Shown piece by piece: positions 24,675-30,798 of a stretch of 30,798 bases of DNA. A model generated the notes under the pieces. It worked only from the letters and a program-made list of their open reading frames with translations, was not told the origin of the DNA and searched no databases. The first letter of the stretch is position 1, and each line of letters opens with the position of its first letter. The stretch lies in IMG/VR virus record IMGVR_UViG_3300030329_003102, positions 1-30,798 of that record; one strand, given 5' to 3'. The translations under genes were made by a program, and so were the position numbers. This stretch comes from a virus.

Positions 24675-24989
24675 TTAAAATGGTATATCATCTTTTATTT
24701 TTGCTATTTCTGATATTCCACCGATAGATCTAGTTGGGCGATCAGTTACTCCATTTTGTTTATGGCATTTTAAAGCCATTTCAGTTAAAACATCTTTTGT
24801 TGGTTTCCGTAAAAAAACCTGATCCTGATAATTTCCATCATCATCTTTAACTGATGGATTGCTAACAAAAATTCCATTAATTCCTTCAATCAATTTGAAA
24901 CCTTTAATAACAATACCTTCTGTAGTTTCTACATCAAAAAATGCTCTTAATTTACCCCATTCGCCAACTTTCATTCTAGCTATTTTCAT
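24675..24989 (-). CDS. SpoVG-like nucleic-acid-binding protein
   Basis: 104 aa. The SpoVG pattern is clear: KLRAFFDVETTEGIVIKGFK (13-32), then LIEGINGIFVSNPS (33-46) and DDDGNYQDQVF (49-59). SpoVG proteins bind DNA or RNA site-specifically, and phages often carry them among replication genes. The start has GGAGG eight bases upstream. The acidic C-terminus recalls SSB tails (DDIPF ending), raising the possibility that it acts as the phage single-stranded DNA-binding protein. Confidence 0.8.
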   Translation of the reverse strand: MKIARMKVGEWGKLRAFFDVETTEGIVIKGFKLIEGINGIFVSNPSVKDDDGNYQDQVFLRKPTKDVLTEMALKCHKQNGVTDRPTRSIGGISEIAKIKDDIPF

Positions 24990-25460
24990 TTAGTTGCCCT
25001 CCTTAATAGCACAATCTATATCTATATTATCTGAAACATTAAATTCTTCAGAATAATATGTTTTAGATTTTACTGGTTTATTTTTTTTAAAATCATCTGC
25101 TTCTACCTCACTATATACACCATATTCATATGCATTAATCAACTTTAAAACACATCTATCTATGCCTCGTTTTTCAGCCATACAAGATAAATAATTTTGT
25201 TTACAATTTGATTTATCTGCTTCTCCAACTGATGTAATGCTATCAACCACATTCTGATCATCATCTTCCCTAACCATAGTAACTAAAAATCTGCAGCTTG
25301 TTTCACTTTGATAAATAGATTCTATTTTAGATAATTTAATTTTTTCAATGGTTGCAATTTTAGTTATTGCATCGTGGGTTAATATCCAACTATTATGGCA
25401 TTTCCATAAATCAATTTCGCCATTTAAGTTATATTTTTGTCCTAGTGTTTTAATATCCAT
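24990..25460 (-). CDS. Unknown early protein, possible single-strand annealing/recombination factor
   Basis: 156 aa. The stretch ending AEKRGIDRCVLKL...YGVYSEVEADDF (about 93-125) resembles a helix found in phage single-strand annealing or Rad52/ERF-type proteins (AEKRA..R....G..Y.E.E.DDF). The N-terminal strand region is followed by an acidic tail. It lies directly before the SpoVG-like gene, as annealing proteins often lie next to SSBs. The similarity is weak, so the name is only a hypothesis. Confidence 0.35.
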   Translation of the reverse strand: MDIKTLGQKYNLNGEIDLWKCHNSWILTHDAITKIATIEKIKLSKIESIYQSETSCRFLVTMVREDDDQNVVDSITSVGEADKSNCKQNYLSCMAEKRGIDRCVLKLINAYEYGVYSEVEADDFKKNKPVKSKTYYSEEFNVSDNIDIDCAIKEGN

Positions 25461-25472
25461 AGTAGTATCCTC

Positions 25473-25679
25473 TTATTTGCTTGTAGTTAAAGGTATTCCA
25501 ATTTGATTTCTATTTAGATCAATCGCAAATTGTGTATAATACCCATTATTTCTCATTATCGCATAATCAAAATCATTTCCTGAATATATTCCAATAAAAT
25601 CCTGATCTTGAAAATCTAAAAATTCTTTATTATAATAATCTTTAATCATTTTTTTTATTTTATTTTTTTTGCTTTGCAT
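25473..25679 (-). CDS. Small unknown early protein (68 aa)
   Basis: Basic N-terminal helix (KKNKIKKMIKDYYNKEF) followed by aromatic strands (FIGIYSGNDFDYAIMRNNGYY). GAGG precedes ATG 25679. No family recognised. Confidence 0.65.
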   Translation of the reverse strand: MQSKKNKIKKMIKDYYNKEFLDFQDQDFIGIYSGNDFDYAIMRNNGYYTQFAIDLNRNQIGIPLTTSK

Positions 25680-25687
25680 AATATCCT

Positions 25688-25819
25688 CTATTTAGTTATT
25701 TTTACAAATAAATCTATTATTTCCTCTATTGACATATTATCAGAAACCCATTGCTTCTCATCTTCTGTTAAATTTTCAGTTAATATATTCCAAACATCTA
25801 TAAATTTTAATTCACTCAT
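25688..25819 (-). CDS. Small acidic protein (43 aa)
   Basis: An ATG-to-TAG frame fills the gap between the replication initiator and the 68-aa gene. It is acidic and helical (FIDVWNILTENLTEDEKQWV). The ribosome site is poor, so expression would rely on coupling to the initiator gene. Coding is supported by tight packing on both sides rather than by homology. Confidence 0.5.
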   Translation of the reverse strand: MSELKFIDVWNILTENLTEDEKQWVSDNMSIEEIIDLFVKITK

Positions 25820-25827
25820 ATTATCTA

Positions 25828-26625
25828 TTATTTCTTTTTATAATTTATTTTAGAATTGCAACATCTACTATCTCCAGACACTTGCCAAGTTTCATAAAAA
25901 CCACTAATATTGCATTTATCACACCAACCAATATATTTATTAGTTGTAGTTGTTTTGAATTTAGATAGATCTAATTTTTTTTGTTTATGATCCCAATCCT
26001 TTGCATTACTATACCATCTTTTTAATCTTCTATTAATATCAAAGGTATTTTGTTTTTGGAATCTCATTTTAAAACCACCAATATTTTTTTCAGTCCAATA
26101 ACTACAAAAATCTTTTATCATAACCTGATCATATTTTAATTCATTAGATTCAATAATTTTATTAACTTGATTTATAAAATATTCCTCTGTTATATTATTT
26201 GCATTATTTATTTTATTAGTTTTATTGTTAGTTATTGTTTGTGATTTATTTTTAATCTGTTTCTGTTTTATTTGTGATTTATTTTCAATTTGGTAATTCT
26301 GATAAGTATCATAATTTATTATAGTTATCATAGTTGAATAGGAATTAGAATCTATTTTAATCATATGATCATTTTGTAATAATTCTAAAAATCCTCTAAG
26401 TTTAGAAATTCCCCATTTAAATTCAAACATTAATTTCTTTTGTGATGTTATAAAGCTCCCAGTTTCAACATAAATTATATTATTACCAATAACACATTTA
26501 TTTTTTTTATGATTTGCTTTTAATAACATATAAACAAATGCTTCAAATCTACTATAAACCTTGCCTCTTGTTAGTATTGGATTATCTAATATTTTTCTAT
26601 GTAAACTGATCCAACCCAAATTCAT
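25828..26625 (-). CDS. Replication initiator/replisome organizer-like protein
   Basis: 265 aa. The N-terminal domain starts NLGWISLHRKILDNPIL, then SRFEAFVYMLLKANHKK and ITSQKKLMFEFKWG...LRGFLELLQNDHMIK, the winged-helix module of phage replisome organizers. A Lys/Gln/Asn linker (115-145) contains repeated DNA. A second helical domain follows (165-215), and the C-terminus bears CDKC (about 240) and RCC, a possible zinc site. It would load the host helicase at the phage origin. No polymerase or helicase is encoded, so host replication machinery is needed. Confidence 0.78.
   Translation of the reverse strand: MNLGWISLHRKILDNPILTRGKVYSRFEAFVYMLLKANHKKNKCVIGNNIIYVETGSFITSQKKLMFEFKWGISKLRGFLELLQNDHMIKIDSNSYSTMITIINYDTYQNYQIENKSQIKQKQIKNKSQTITNNKTNKINNANNITEEYFINQVNKIIESNELKYDQVMIKDFCSYWTEKNIGGFKMRFQKQNTFDINRRLKRWYSNAKDWDHKQKKLDLSKFKTTTTNKYIGWCDKCNISGFYETWQVSGDSRCCNSKINYKKK
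26238..26285. repeat. Direct repeat pair inside initiator gene, candidate origin iterons
   Basis: The 15-mer tttgtgatttatttt occurs at 26238-26252 and 26271-26285, 33 bp apart, close to three helical turns. It lies in the AT-rich linker of the initiator gene, the place where lambda-type phages keep their origin. Two copies are too few for certainty, and the linker is low-complexity. Confidence 0.35.
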
Positions 26626-26855
26626 TAATTAAGCTCCTTAACTCTCAACCTTGCACAGATTCCATTTGATTGCCTACGATCAACCACTATATCAGCTATA
26701 AATAAACCAGAATCATCTAAGCAACCTTTAATGTTTATCATATCTCTCACAGAATCAAAATTCAAAAAAACATTGTGATTTCCAGCACATTCCCATTTAG
26801 TAACTAAATGAGAAGCATCTTTTAATTTTAAATTTAATTTTTTATTTAGATCCAT
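26625..26855 (-). CDS. Small unknown early protein (76 aa)
   Basis: Strong GGAGG seven bases before ATG 26855, which overlaps the upstream stop (TAATG). Mixed strands (NHNVFLNFDSVRDMINIKG; FIADIVVDRR) and two Cys. Its end overlaps the initiator start by one base, so it is co-translated with replication genes. Unknown function. Confidence 0.65.
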   Translation of the reverse strand: MDLNKKLNLKLKDASHLVTKWECAGNHNVFLNFDSVRDMINIKGCLDDSGLFIADIVVDRRQSNGICARLRVKELN

Positions 26856-27106
26856 TATTTTGCCTCCTCAACTATTTCCCAAATAAACACCTCTTGTATA
26901 ATGCAGGCAGGTCTTCCTATTTCCTTTATAAATTCTATTGCCTCAATTTCTGTATCAAAATGCTTGGCACCTATAAAAGATAAAAGCTGTTGTGATTCAC
27001 ATTTTAATTCTCCAAATAAAGACACCTCTTGTATGGTTTCCTCTCCAAAGGGACAGCTTGAGAATCCTACCATAAATACTTTTTTTAATACTTTTTTTGT
27101 TTTCAT
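26855..27106 (-). CDS. First early gene, small unknown protein (83 aa)
   Basis: Start set at ATG 27106, six bases after AGGAG; the frame extends to a TTG at 27181 but that region looks like promoter/leader. Lys-rich N-terminus and alternating beta/helix after it (HFDTEIEAIEFIKEIGRPACIIQEVFIWEI). Being first after the transcription boundary suggests a host-takeover role, but nothing in the sequence shows it. Confidence 0.7.
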   Translation of the reverse strand: MKTKKVLKKVFMVGFSSCPFGEETIQEVSLFGELKCESQQLLSFIGAKHFDTEIEAIEFIKEIGRPACIIQEVFIWEIVEEAK

Positions 27107-27152
27107 TTCGTTCTCCTGATTTATTAAATGTAACACCATATTCTCTGTTATT

Positions 27153-27181
27153 AAGTTATGAATAAATAGGTTACCAGTCAA
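27153..27181 (-). promoter_or_regulatory. Candidate early promoter
   Basis: TTGACT at 27181-27176 matches a sigma-70 -35 box; TAACTT at 27158-27153 is a poor -10 at 17 bp spacing. Support comes mainly from position, between the late terminator and the first early gene. A second TTGACT occurs at about 22830 before the ParB gene. Confidence 0.3.
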
Positions 27182-27215
27182 GTAATTAATTAAAATAATT
27201 TTAACTTTATATAAT

Positions 27216-27242
27216 AAAAAACCCTCTAATTAAAGAGGGTTT
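27216..27242 (-). terminator. Intrinsic terminator of the late transcript
   Basis: A 9-bp perfect stem (27242-27234 with 27227-27219) and a 6-nt loop, followed on the minus strand by a T-tract at 27221-27216. It lies about 40 bases after the last tail gene. Only the minus strand has the U-run, in agreement with all genes being on that strand. Confidence 0.88.
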
Positions 27243-27278
27243 CCTATCTAACCCAGAGTATAAGAGGATAAGGGGGGA

Positions 27279-28373
27279 TTAGATCTGTTCGGTTAGTGAG
27301 ATTTTAAAATTATATAAATTGGGAGTTTTCTGTGTTACTTGAAATTTGTCCATTCTTACTATTGCCCAATTACTTGGCGATTTATCATTTTGATCAATGC
27401 ACATAACCATTGGTAAATGACCGCCCATAGTCATTTTTACACAATTTGTATAAAAATCAACTCCATTATATGCATTATATAAACTAGATTCACCATCAGC
27501 ACCAGTAGAATGGTTATCTTGTGCAACATAGCCATTGCTATTTAGCATCATATTTTGAGATGTTACATATTTTGGTAATAAGCTTGTAAAATTAATAGCC
27601 CATTTTCTTCTTCCATTTCTTCTAAACGGATTATCTACATTTTCACTACCTAATCCAAAAGGCTCTGTTATCCAATTATCTGGTTTATTCCAATGTGATG
27701 AGCTTATTGTTTTTCCTGAAATTGATTTTTTTGTTTTATTCCCATATTCAAAATCTACTTTTGTATTTAGTTCGCAATTTTGAGGCAGATCAAAATATTT
27801 TCCAAACATTAAACTGCCGATTTTTACTGGTATATCATTAGTTAAATCTTGTTTTTTTAATCGTAAACCGATCCATTTAGATTCAATAGATGGTTGTTCT
27901 GATATTTTCCAACAACTCCAGCCATCATAGCTGGGCACAGAATTATCACTTGTATAATTTTGTATTGTTTCAGATCCTATGGTCAAAGCATTTTCACCAG
28001 TTAATGTTGCATCATTTAATTCATTCCACGATGTTATCCAAGTACTTGTACTAGCACTATTTAAATTATGTCCTAACAACATTGCATAACTATTATCTGC
28101 ATTAAAAACTAAATTTGGATCATTTTCATAATCATATGTAAATGAATCTGGCAAAATTCTCCAACCTAACCAATTATTAGTTGCTGGCATTTCAATCTCC
28201 ACCTGATCTGATGGATCTAAAATTATTAATTTATATAATTGATCATCTGTTAAATTTTCTACACCCTCAATATAATTTCTAACTCTATTCAAGCCTCCAC
28301 TTGCATATAAAAATAAAGGATAAGATGTGTAAAGTCTTGGTTTAGTAACTATTTGGTGATGTCCTTGAGCCAT
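27279..28373 (-). CDS. Distal tail/tail-tip-like protein
   Basis: 364 aa, last gene of the late transcript. A C-terminal section reading GRRKWAINFTSLLP (about 255-268) follows a SGKTISSSHWNKPDNW segment; both recall a repeated motif (GRR.W...FS.L) of marine phage tail-tip proteins. Abundant Trp and Asn. The start at ATG 28373 (GAAGG upstream) overlaps the previous gene by 32 nt. A Dit-like or receptor-proximal baseplate role is inferred from motif and position. Confidence 0.55.
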   Translation of the reverse strand: MAQGHHQIVTKPRLYTSYPLFLYASGGLNRVRNYIEGVENLTDDQLYKLIILDPSDQVEIEMPATNNWLGWRILPDSFTYDYENDPNLVFNADNSYAMLLGHNLNSASTSTWITSWNELNDATLTGENALTIGSETIQNYTSDNSVPSYDGWSCWKISEQPSIESKWIGLRLKKQDLTNDIPVKIGSLMFGKYFDLPQNCELNTKVDFEYGNKTKKSISGKTISSSHWNKPDNWITEPFGLGSENVDNPFRRNGRRKWAINFTSLLPKYVTSQNMMLNSNGYVAQDNHSTGADGESSLYNAYNGVDFYTNCVKMTMGGHLPMVMCIDQNDKSPSNWAIVRMDKFQVTQKTPNLYNFKISLTEQI

Positions 28374-29022
28374 TTGTGCCTTCTTTCCTTGTTAATTTTT
28401 TTTCTTTATAAACTATTAATTCATCTCCGCTTTTAGTATAAACTTTTTTTGTTACCAGATCCACAAAATAAAAACCAACATAATTAGCCAAATTCGTTGC
28501 TTTTTTAAATTCATTGCCCTTTGTATATAATCCTGATAATTTGCGATGCATTGGTCTTTTTTGAGGTTTTTTATTAGGAATTAATTTGGGATTAGATACT
28601 AATTCAGCAGTTCCAGCCTCTTTATCAAATTCATATTTAGTATTTAAATCAACTATATCATCGTTTCTGCCTTCAAATTCATAATCTTCCCAATTCAGAG
28701 TCATATCTTCCCAATTTGATTCAATGCTATTCCACATCTGCAAAGCTTCTCTATTTATTTTTAAATTATATTTTTTCTTTGCTGATCTAGTAACTAGTTT
28801 TGCTTTTGTAATTACTGCAGATCCAAAATAATTAAATAGATCAATTATAATTTCTGATCTAGTATTGATCTTTAAAATAATAATTTTATTTCTTCCTTGC
28901 GATATTAAATAATCTTCAGGTAATAAACTTTCAATAGATAAATTGCCAATATATTCTAATTCTAAGCCATAAAATTCAATGTCTGTTTCTATAACAACTT
29001 TATTTTTTAAAATTTTTATCAA
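28342..29022 (-). CDS. Tail-tip associated protein of unknown function
   Basis: 226 aa. Starts at TTG 29022, six bases after AGGAG and one base past the stop of the giant tail gene. The first half is beta-rich (IETDIEFYGLELEYIGNL); the middle is acidic with repeated NWEDY-type Trp motifs; the C-terminus is basic. Its place between two tail-tip genes suggests a baseplate or fibre component. Not recognised. Confidence 0.6.
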   Translation of the reverse strand: MIKILKNKVVIETDIEFYGLELEYIGNLSIESLLPEDYLISQGRNKIIILKINTRSEIIIDLFNYFGSAVITKAKLVTRSAKKKYNLKINREALQMWNSIESNWEDMTLNWEDYEFEGRNDDIVDLNTKYEFDKEAGTAELVSNPKLIPNKKPQKRPMHRKLSGLYTKGNEFKKATNLANYVGFYFVDLVTKKVYTKSGDELIVYKEKKLTRKEGTNGSRTSPNSY

Positions 29023-29023
29023 A

Positions 29024-30798
29024 TTAATCTCCTAAAACATAGCTCACCAAAGCAACTGCATCAACAACATTTATAGCATCATAATCATTGTTAGTAAGTT
29101 CTCCAGTATTTAAATTAATATTATTTATTCTATCTTGTTCTGATGCGGTTAAATATTCTATTCCAACTATATGATTTACTACTCGTATTATATCAACTAC
29201 ATTTATTATTCCATCAGCAGTAATATCACCATATGCAATTTCTAGATCATTATGAACATTTGCTAGAGCATTATAATTCCAATTAGGCAAAGGGCTTCCA
29301 TTTCCAGATAATAATGATGAATGATATTGATTCATATTGCCCACTATATCATAATCAGATCCATATCCGTGATCACCATCTACGCCTAAATAATGTAATT
29401 GATAGGCTTTTATTTTTATTTCTTTTTCACTAATATCTGTGCTCATTACCAACCATAATGGGTAAATAGCTTGTCCATTTAAATAACTTACTTTGCTATA
29501 ATCCATTCCATAAATTCTCTCATTATTAATTAATGGTATATGAATTTTATCGCCAACCATAATATCAATATAATTTAATGGTAATGTAAGATCTATAATA
29601 TTATGAACATTACACTCATTTAATAATTTATATTTTTGAAATTCTTCAACCGTTTCATTTTCTGTATGGTATCTTAATTCAAATTCTTTATAGCCATCAA
29701 CATTTTGCTCTAAGCCATAATATTCATAACCATTATAATCATAAATCAAATCTTCTATATTAATTTTATCGGAAGCCATTGGGTAATTGTCATTTCCATT
29801 ATCATATCTGTAAAACATTTTGCAAGAGGTAATAATATCTTCTACTTTAGTTTTGCTCATTTTATATCTTAAAATATGATCTTCATTAATAACTCTATCT
29901 ATATCATCTTCTGTATATTTTTCATTAATAGTAATCAAACCAAATTTTCCAGTTCCAGTAAATTTAGGGTATGATTTTGTTTCTTGTAAAAATTCTTCTA
30001 ATAATTTTAAGCTATCAATTTTTTCATTTATTGCAAATCCCATTTTAAAATTACTATGTGCTGATCTGCTTTCTTCAATTGATTTAGTATCAAATTTTGT
30101 ATAATCTGGATAAACATTAAATGTCGTTAAAATGTCTTGAGCCTCGTGCACTCTACCATAGCCTAATTCAAAGGTCAATAAATTTATTACAATGTCAGCT
30201 GGTTTATCAATGATCCCATCAGTTTGCAGAGTAAATGATTCTAATCCCATTATTTGTTGGCTCCATACCGCAGCCAAAGATGAATCATATAAATCTATAT
30301 GTTCATCACTTTCATTATTATGCAACCAACCAAATAAACTCCTATTATCAGTAATAAAAGAATGCAGCGGTGGTGCATATACAGTTTCTAATATATCAGC
30401 CCAGACACCTGCTCCCAAATATTCAGTTTCTCCAGTTGGCTCACTCCATTCACTCCAGCCGACAATATTTCGTATGCTAGTATATATAGATGCATTAAAA
30501 CCGTAAACCATTTGATCTACTATATGCCTTACTGCACCTAAGTAATCGTAATCATTTATTAAATTACCAACCTGAAAAGATCCAATTGGTGAATAGCCTA
30601 ATAAATAAGCCAATAAATTGAACTGCCCACTCATAAGCTGATCATATACCCCCAGAAATGGTATCCCACCAAATTGGTAAAACGGATCACAATTAAAAGA
30701 ATCAGTAGTTATATCTTCTGAGGTTATAATATGTCCAAATATATCATCATCATATTGGTCAGCATTGTGTCCATATGCTTCTGTTTCTTCAACGATTA
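29024..30798 (-). CDS. Giant tail hub/fibre protein, C-terminal part with dockerin-like module
   Basis: This is the downstream part of the gene that begins at 2501; the frame is open through the terminal overlap to the window end, so ATG 30634 is internal. Residues in the middle (about 965-1130) alternate helices and strands in the style of a tail hub. The final 70-75 residues are dockerin-like: GDITADGIINVVDIIRVV carries the 12-residue calcium loop D-x-T-x-D-G-x-I-N-x-x-D, and a second repeat ending AINVVDAVALVSYVLG keeps INVVD but has a degenerate loop (Thr and Tyr in place of Asp). Dockerins bind cohesins or act as surface modules; in a tail protein this could mediate attachment or complex assembly. 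Total length about 1390 aa. Confidence 0.85.
   Translation of the reverse strand, partial: IVEETEAYGHNADQYDDDIFGHIITSEDITTDSFNCDPFYQFGGIPFLGVYDQLMSGQFNLLAYLLGYSPIGSFQVGNLINDYDYLGAVRHIVDQMVYGFNASIYTSIRNIVGWSEWSEPTGETEYLGAGVWADILETVYAPPLHSFITDNRSLFGWLHNNESDEHIDLYDSSLAAVWSQQIMGLESFTLQTDGIIDKPADIVINLLTFELGYGRVHEAQDILTTFNVYPDYTKFDTKSIEESRSAHSNFKMGFAINEKIDSLKLLEEFLQETKSYPKFTGTGKFGLITINEKYTEDDIDRVINEDHILRYKMSKTKVEDIITSCKMFYRYDNGNDNYPMASDKINIEDLIYDYNGYEYYGLEQNVDGYKEFELRYHTENETVEEFQKYKLLNECNVHNIIDLTLPLNYIDIMVGDKIHIPLINNERIYGMDYSKVSYLNGQAIYPLWLVMSTDISEKEIKIKAYQLHYLGVDGDHGYGSDYDIVGNMNQYHSSLLSGNGSPLPNWNYNALANVHNDLEIAYGDITADGIINVVDIIRVVNHIVGIEYLTASEQDRINNINLNTGELTNNDYDAINVVDAVALVSYVLGD
30696..30798. repeat. 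Terminal overlap, right copy
   Basis: Repeats 1-103 with one substitution at 30700, which changes Thr to Ser in the tail protein. Removing one copy leaves about 30,695 bp of unique sequence. The mismatch may be population variation or an end-of-contig error. Confidence 0.93.

Noticed and set aside
26855-27181. Longer 108-aa form starting at TTG 27181
   Set aside because: The TTG coincides with a -35-like TTGACT and lacks a ribosome site, while ATG 27106 has a good AGGAG.
29024-30634. A separate 536-aa gene starting at ATG 30634
   Set aside because: The frame is open upstream through the terminal overlap and joins the N-terminal part, and no ribosome site precedes the ATG.
1-30798. Lysogeny functions (integrase, excisionase, CI repressor, att site)
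   Set aside because: No recombinase motif seen; one small helix-turn-helix protein alone is not evidence of lysogeny.

Overview
The window looks like one complete genome of an uncultured tailed phage with siphovirus-type gene content. It is AT-rich (about 30% G+C by eye). Positions 1-103 recur at 30696-30798 with a single mismatch, so the contig closes on itself into a circular or circularly permuted map of about 30,695 bp. All supported genes lie on the minus strand, tightly packed, often with ATGA or TAATG overlaps and AGGAG-type ribosome binding sites. I see no integrase, CI-like repressor module, tRNA, CRISPR array or insertion sequence, so a virulent lifestyle is more likely. The host is not identifiable. 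Frequent Shine-Dalgarno sites argue weakly against Bacteroidota, and a dockerin-like tail domain hints at a lineage rich in dockerins, such as marine Marinimicrobia (speculative).

Reading in the direction of transcription (descending coordinates): a non-coding boundary at 27107-27278 carries a terminator for the late genes and a candidate early promoter. The early block (27106-22200) holds two small unknowns, a DnaD/replisome-organizer-like initiator, small proteins, a SpoVG-like protein, a helix-turn-helix protein behind a long RNA hairpin, a run of tiny Cys-rich proteins, a PD-(D/E)XK-like nuclease, a RusA resolvase and a ParB-fold protein. A glycosyltransferase resembling the TET-associated family (22210-21461) closes this block, suggesting possible modification of phage DNA.

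The late block begins with small and large terminase, portal and MuF-like head protein, then a gp10-like protein, scaffold and major capsid protein (15483-16352). A lysis group follows (T4-type lysozyme, XhlA-like and BhlA-like membrane proteins) interrupted by a zinc-ribbon metallophosphoesterase. Next come fibre-like proteins (12303-8492), head-tail connectors, tail tube, a tail-assembly chaperone with a -1 frameshift, the tape measure (849 aa), and a giant 1390-aa tail hub/fibre candidate that crosses the contig ends. Two further tail-tip genes end the transcript at the 27216-27242 terminator.

The most unusual signals are the C-terminal dockerin-like module on the 1390-aa tail protein, apparent complete absence of the tetramer CATG together with an excess of GATC, the ParB plus glycosyltransferase pair, a lysozyme with Cys in place of the catalytic Asp, and two well-formed minus-strand RNA hairpins.
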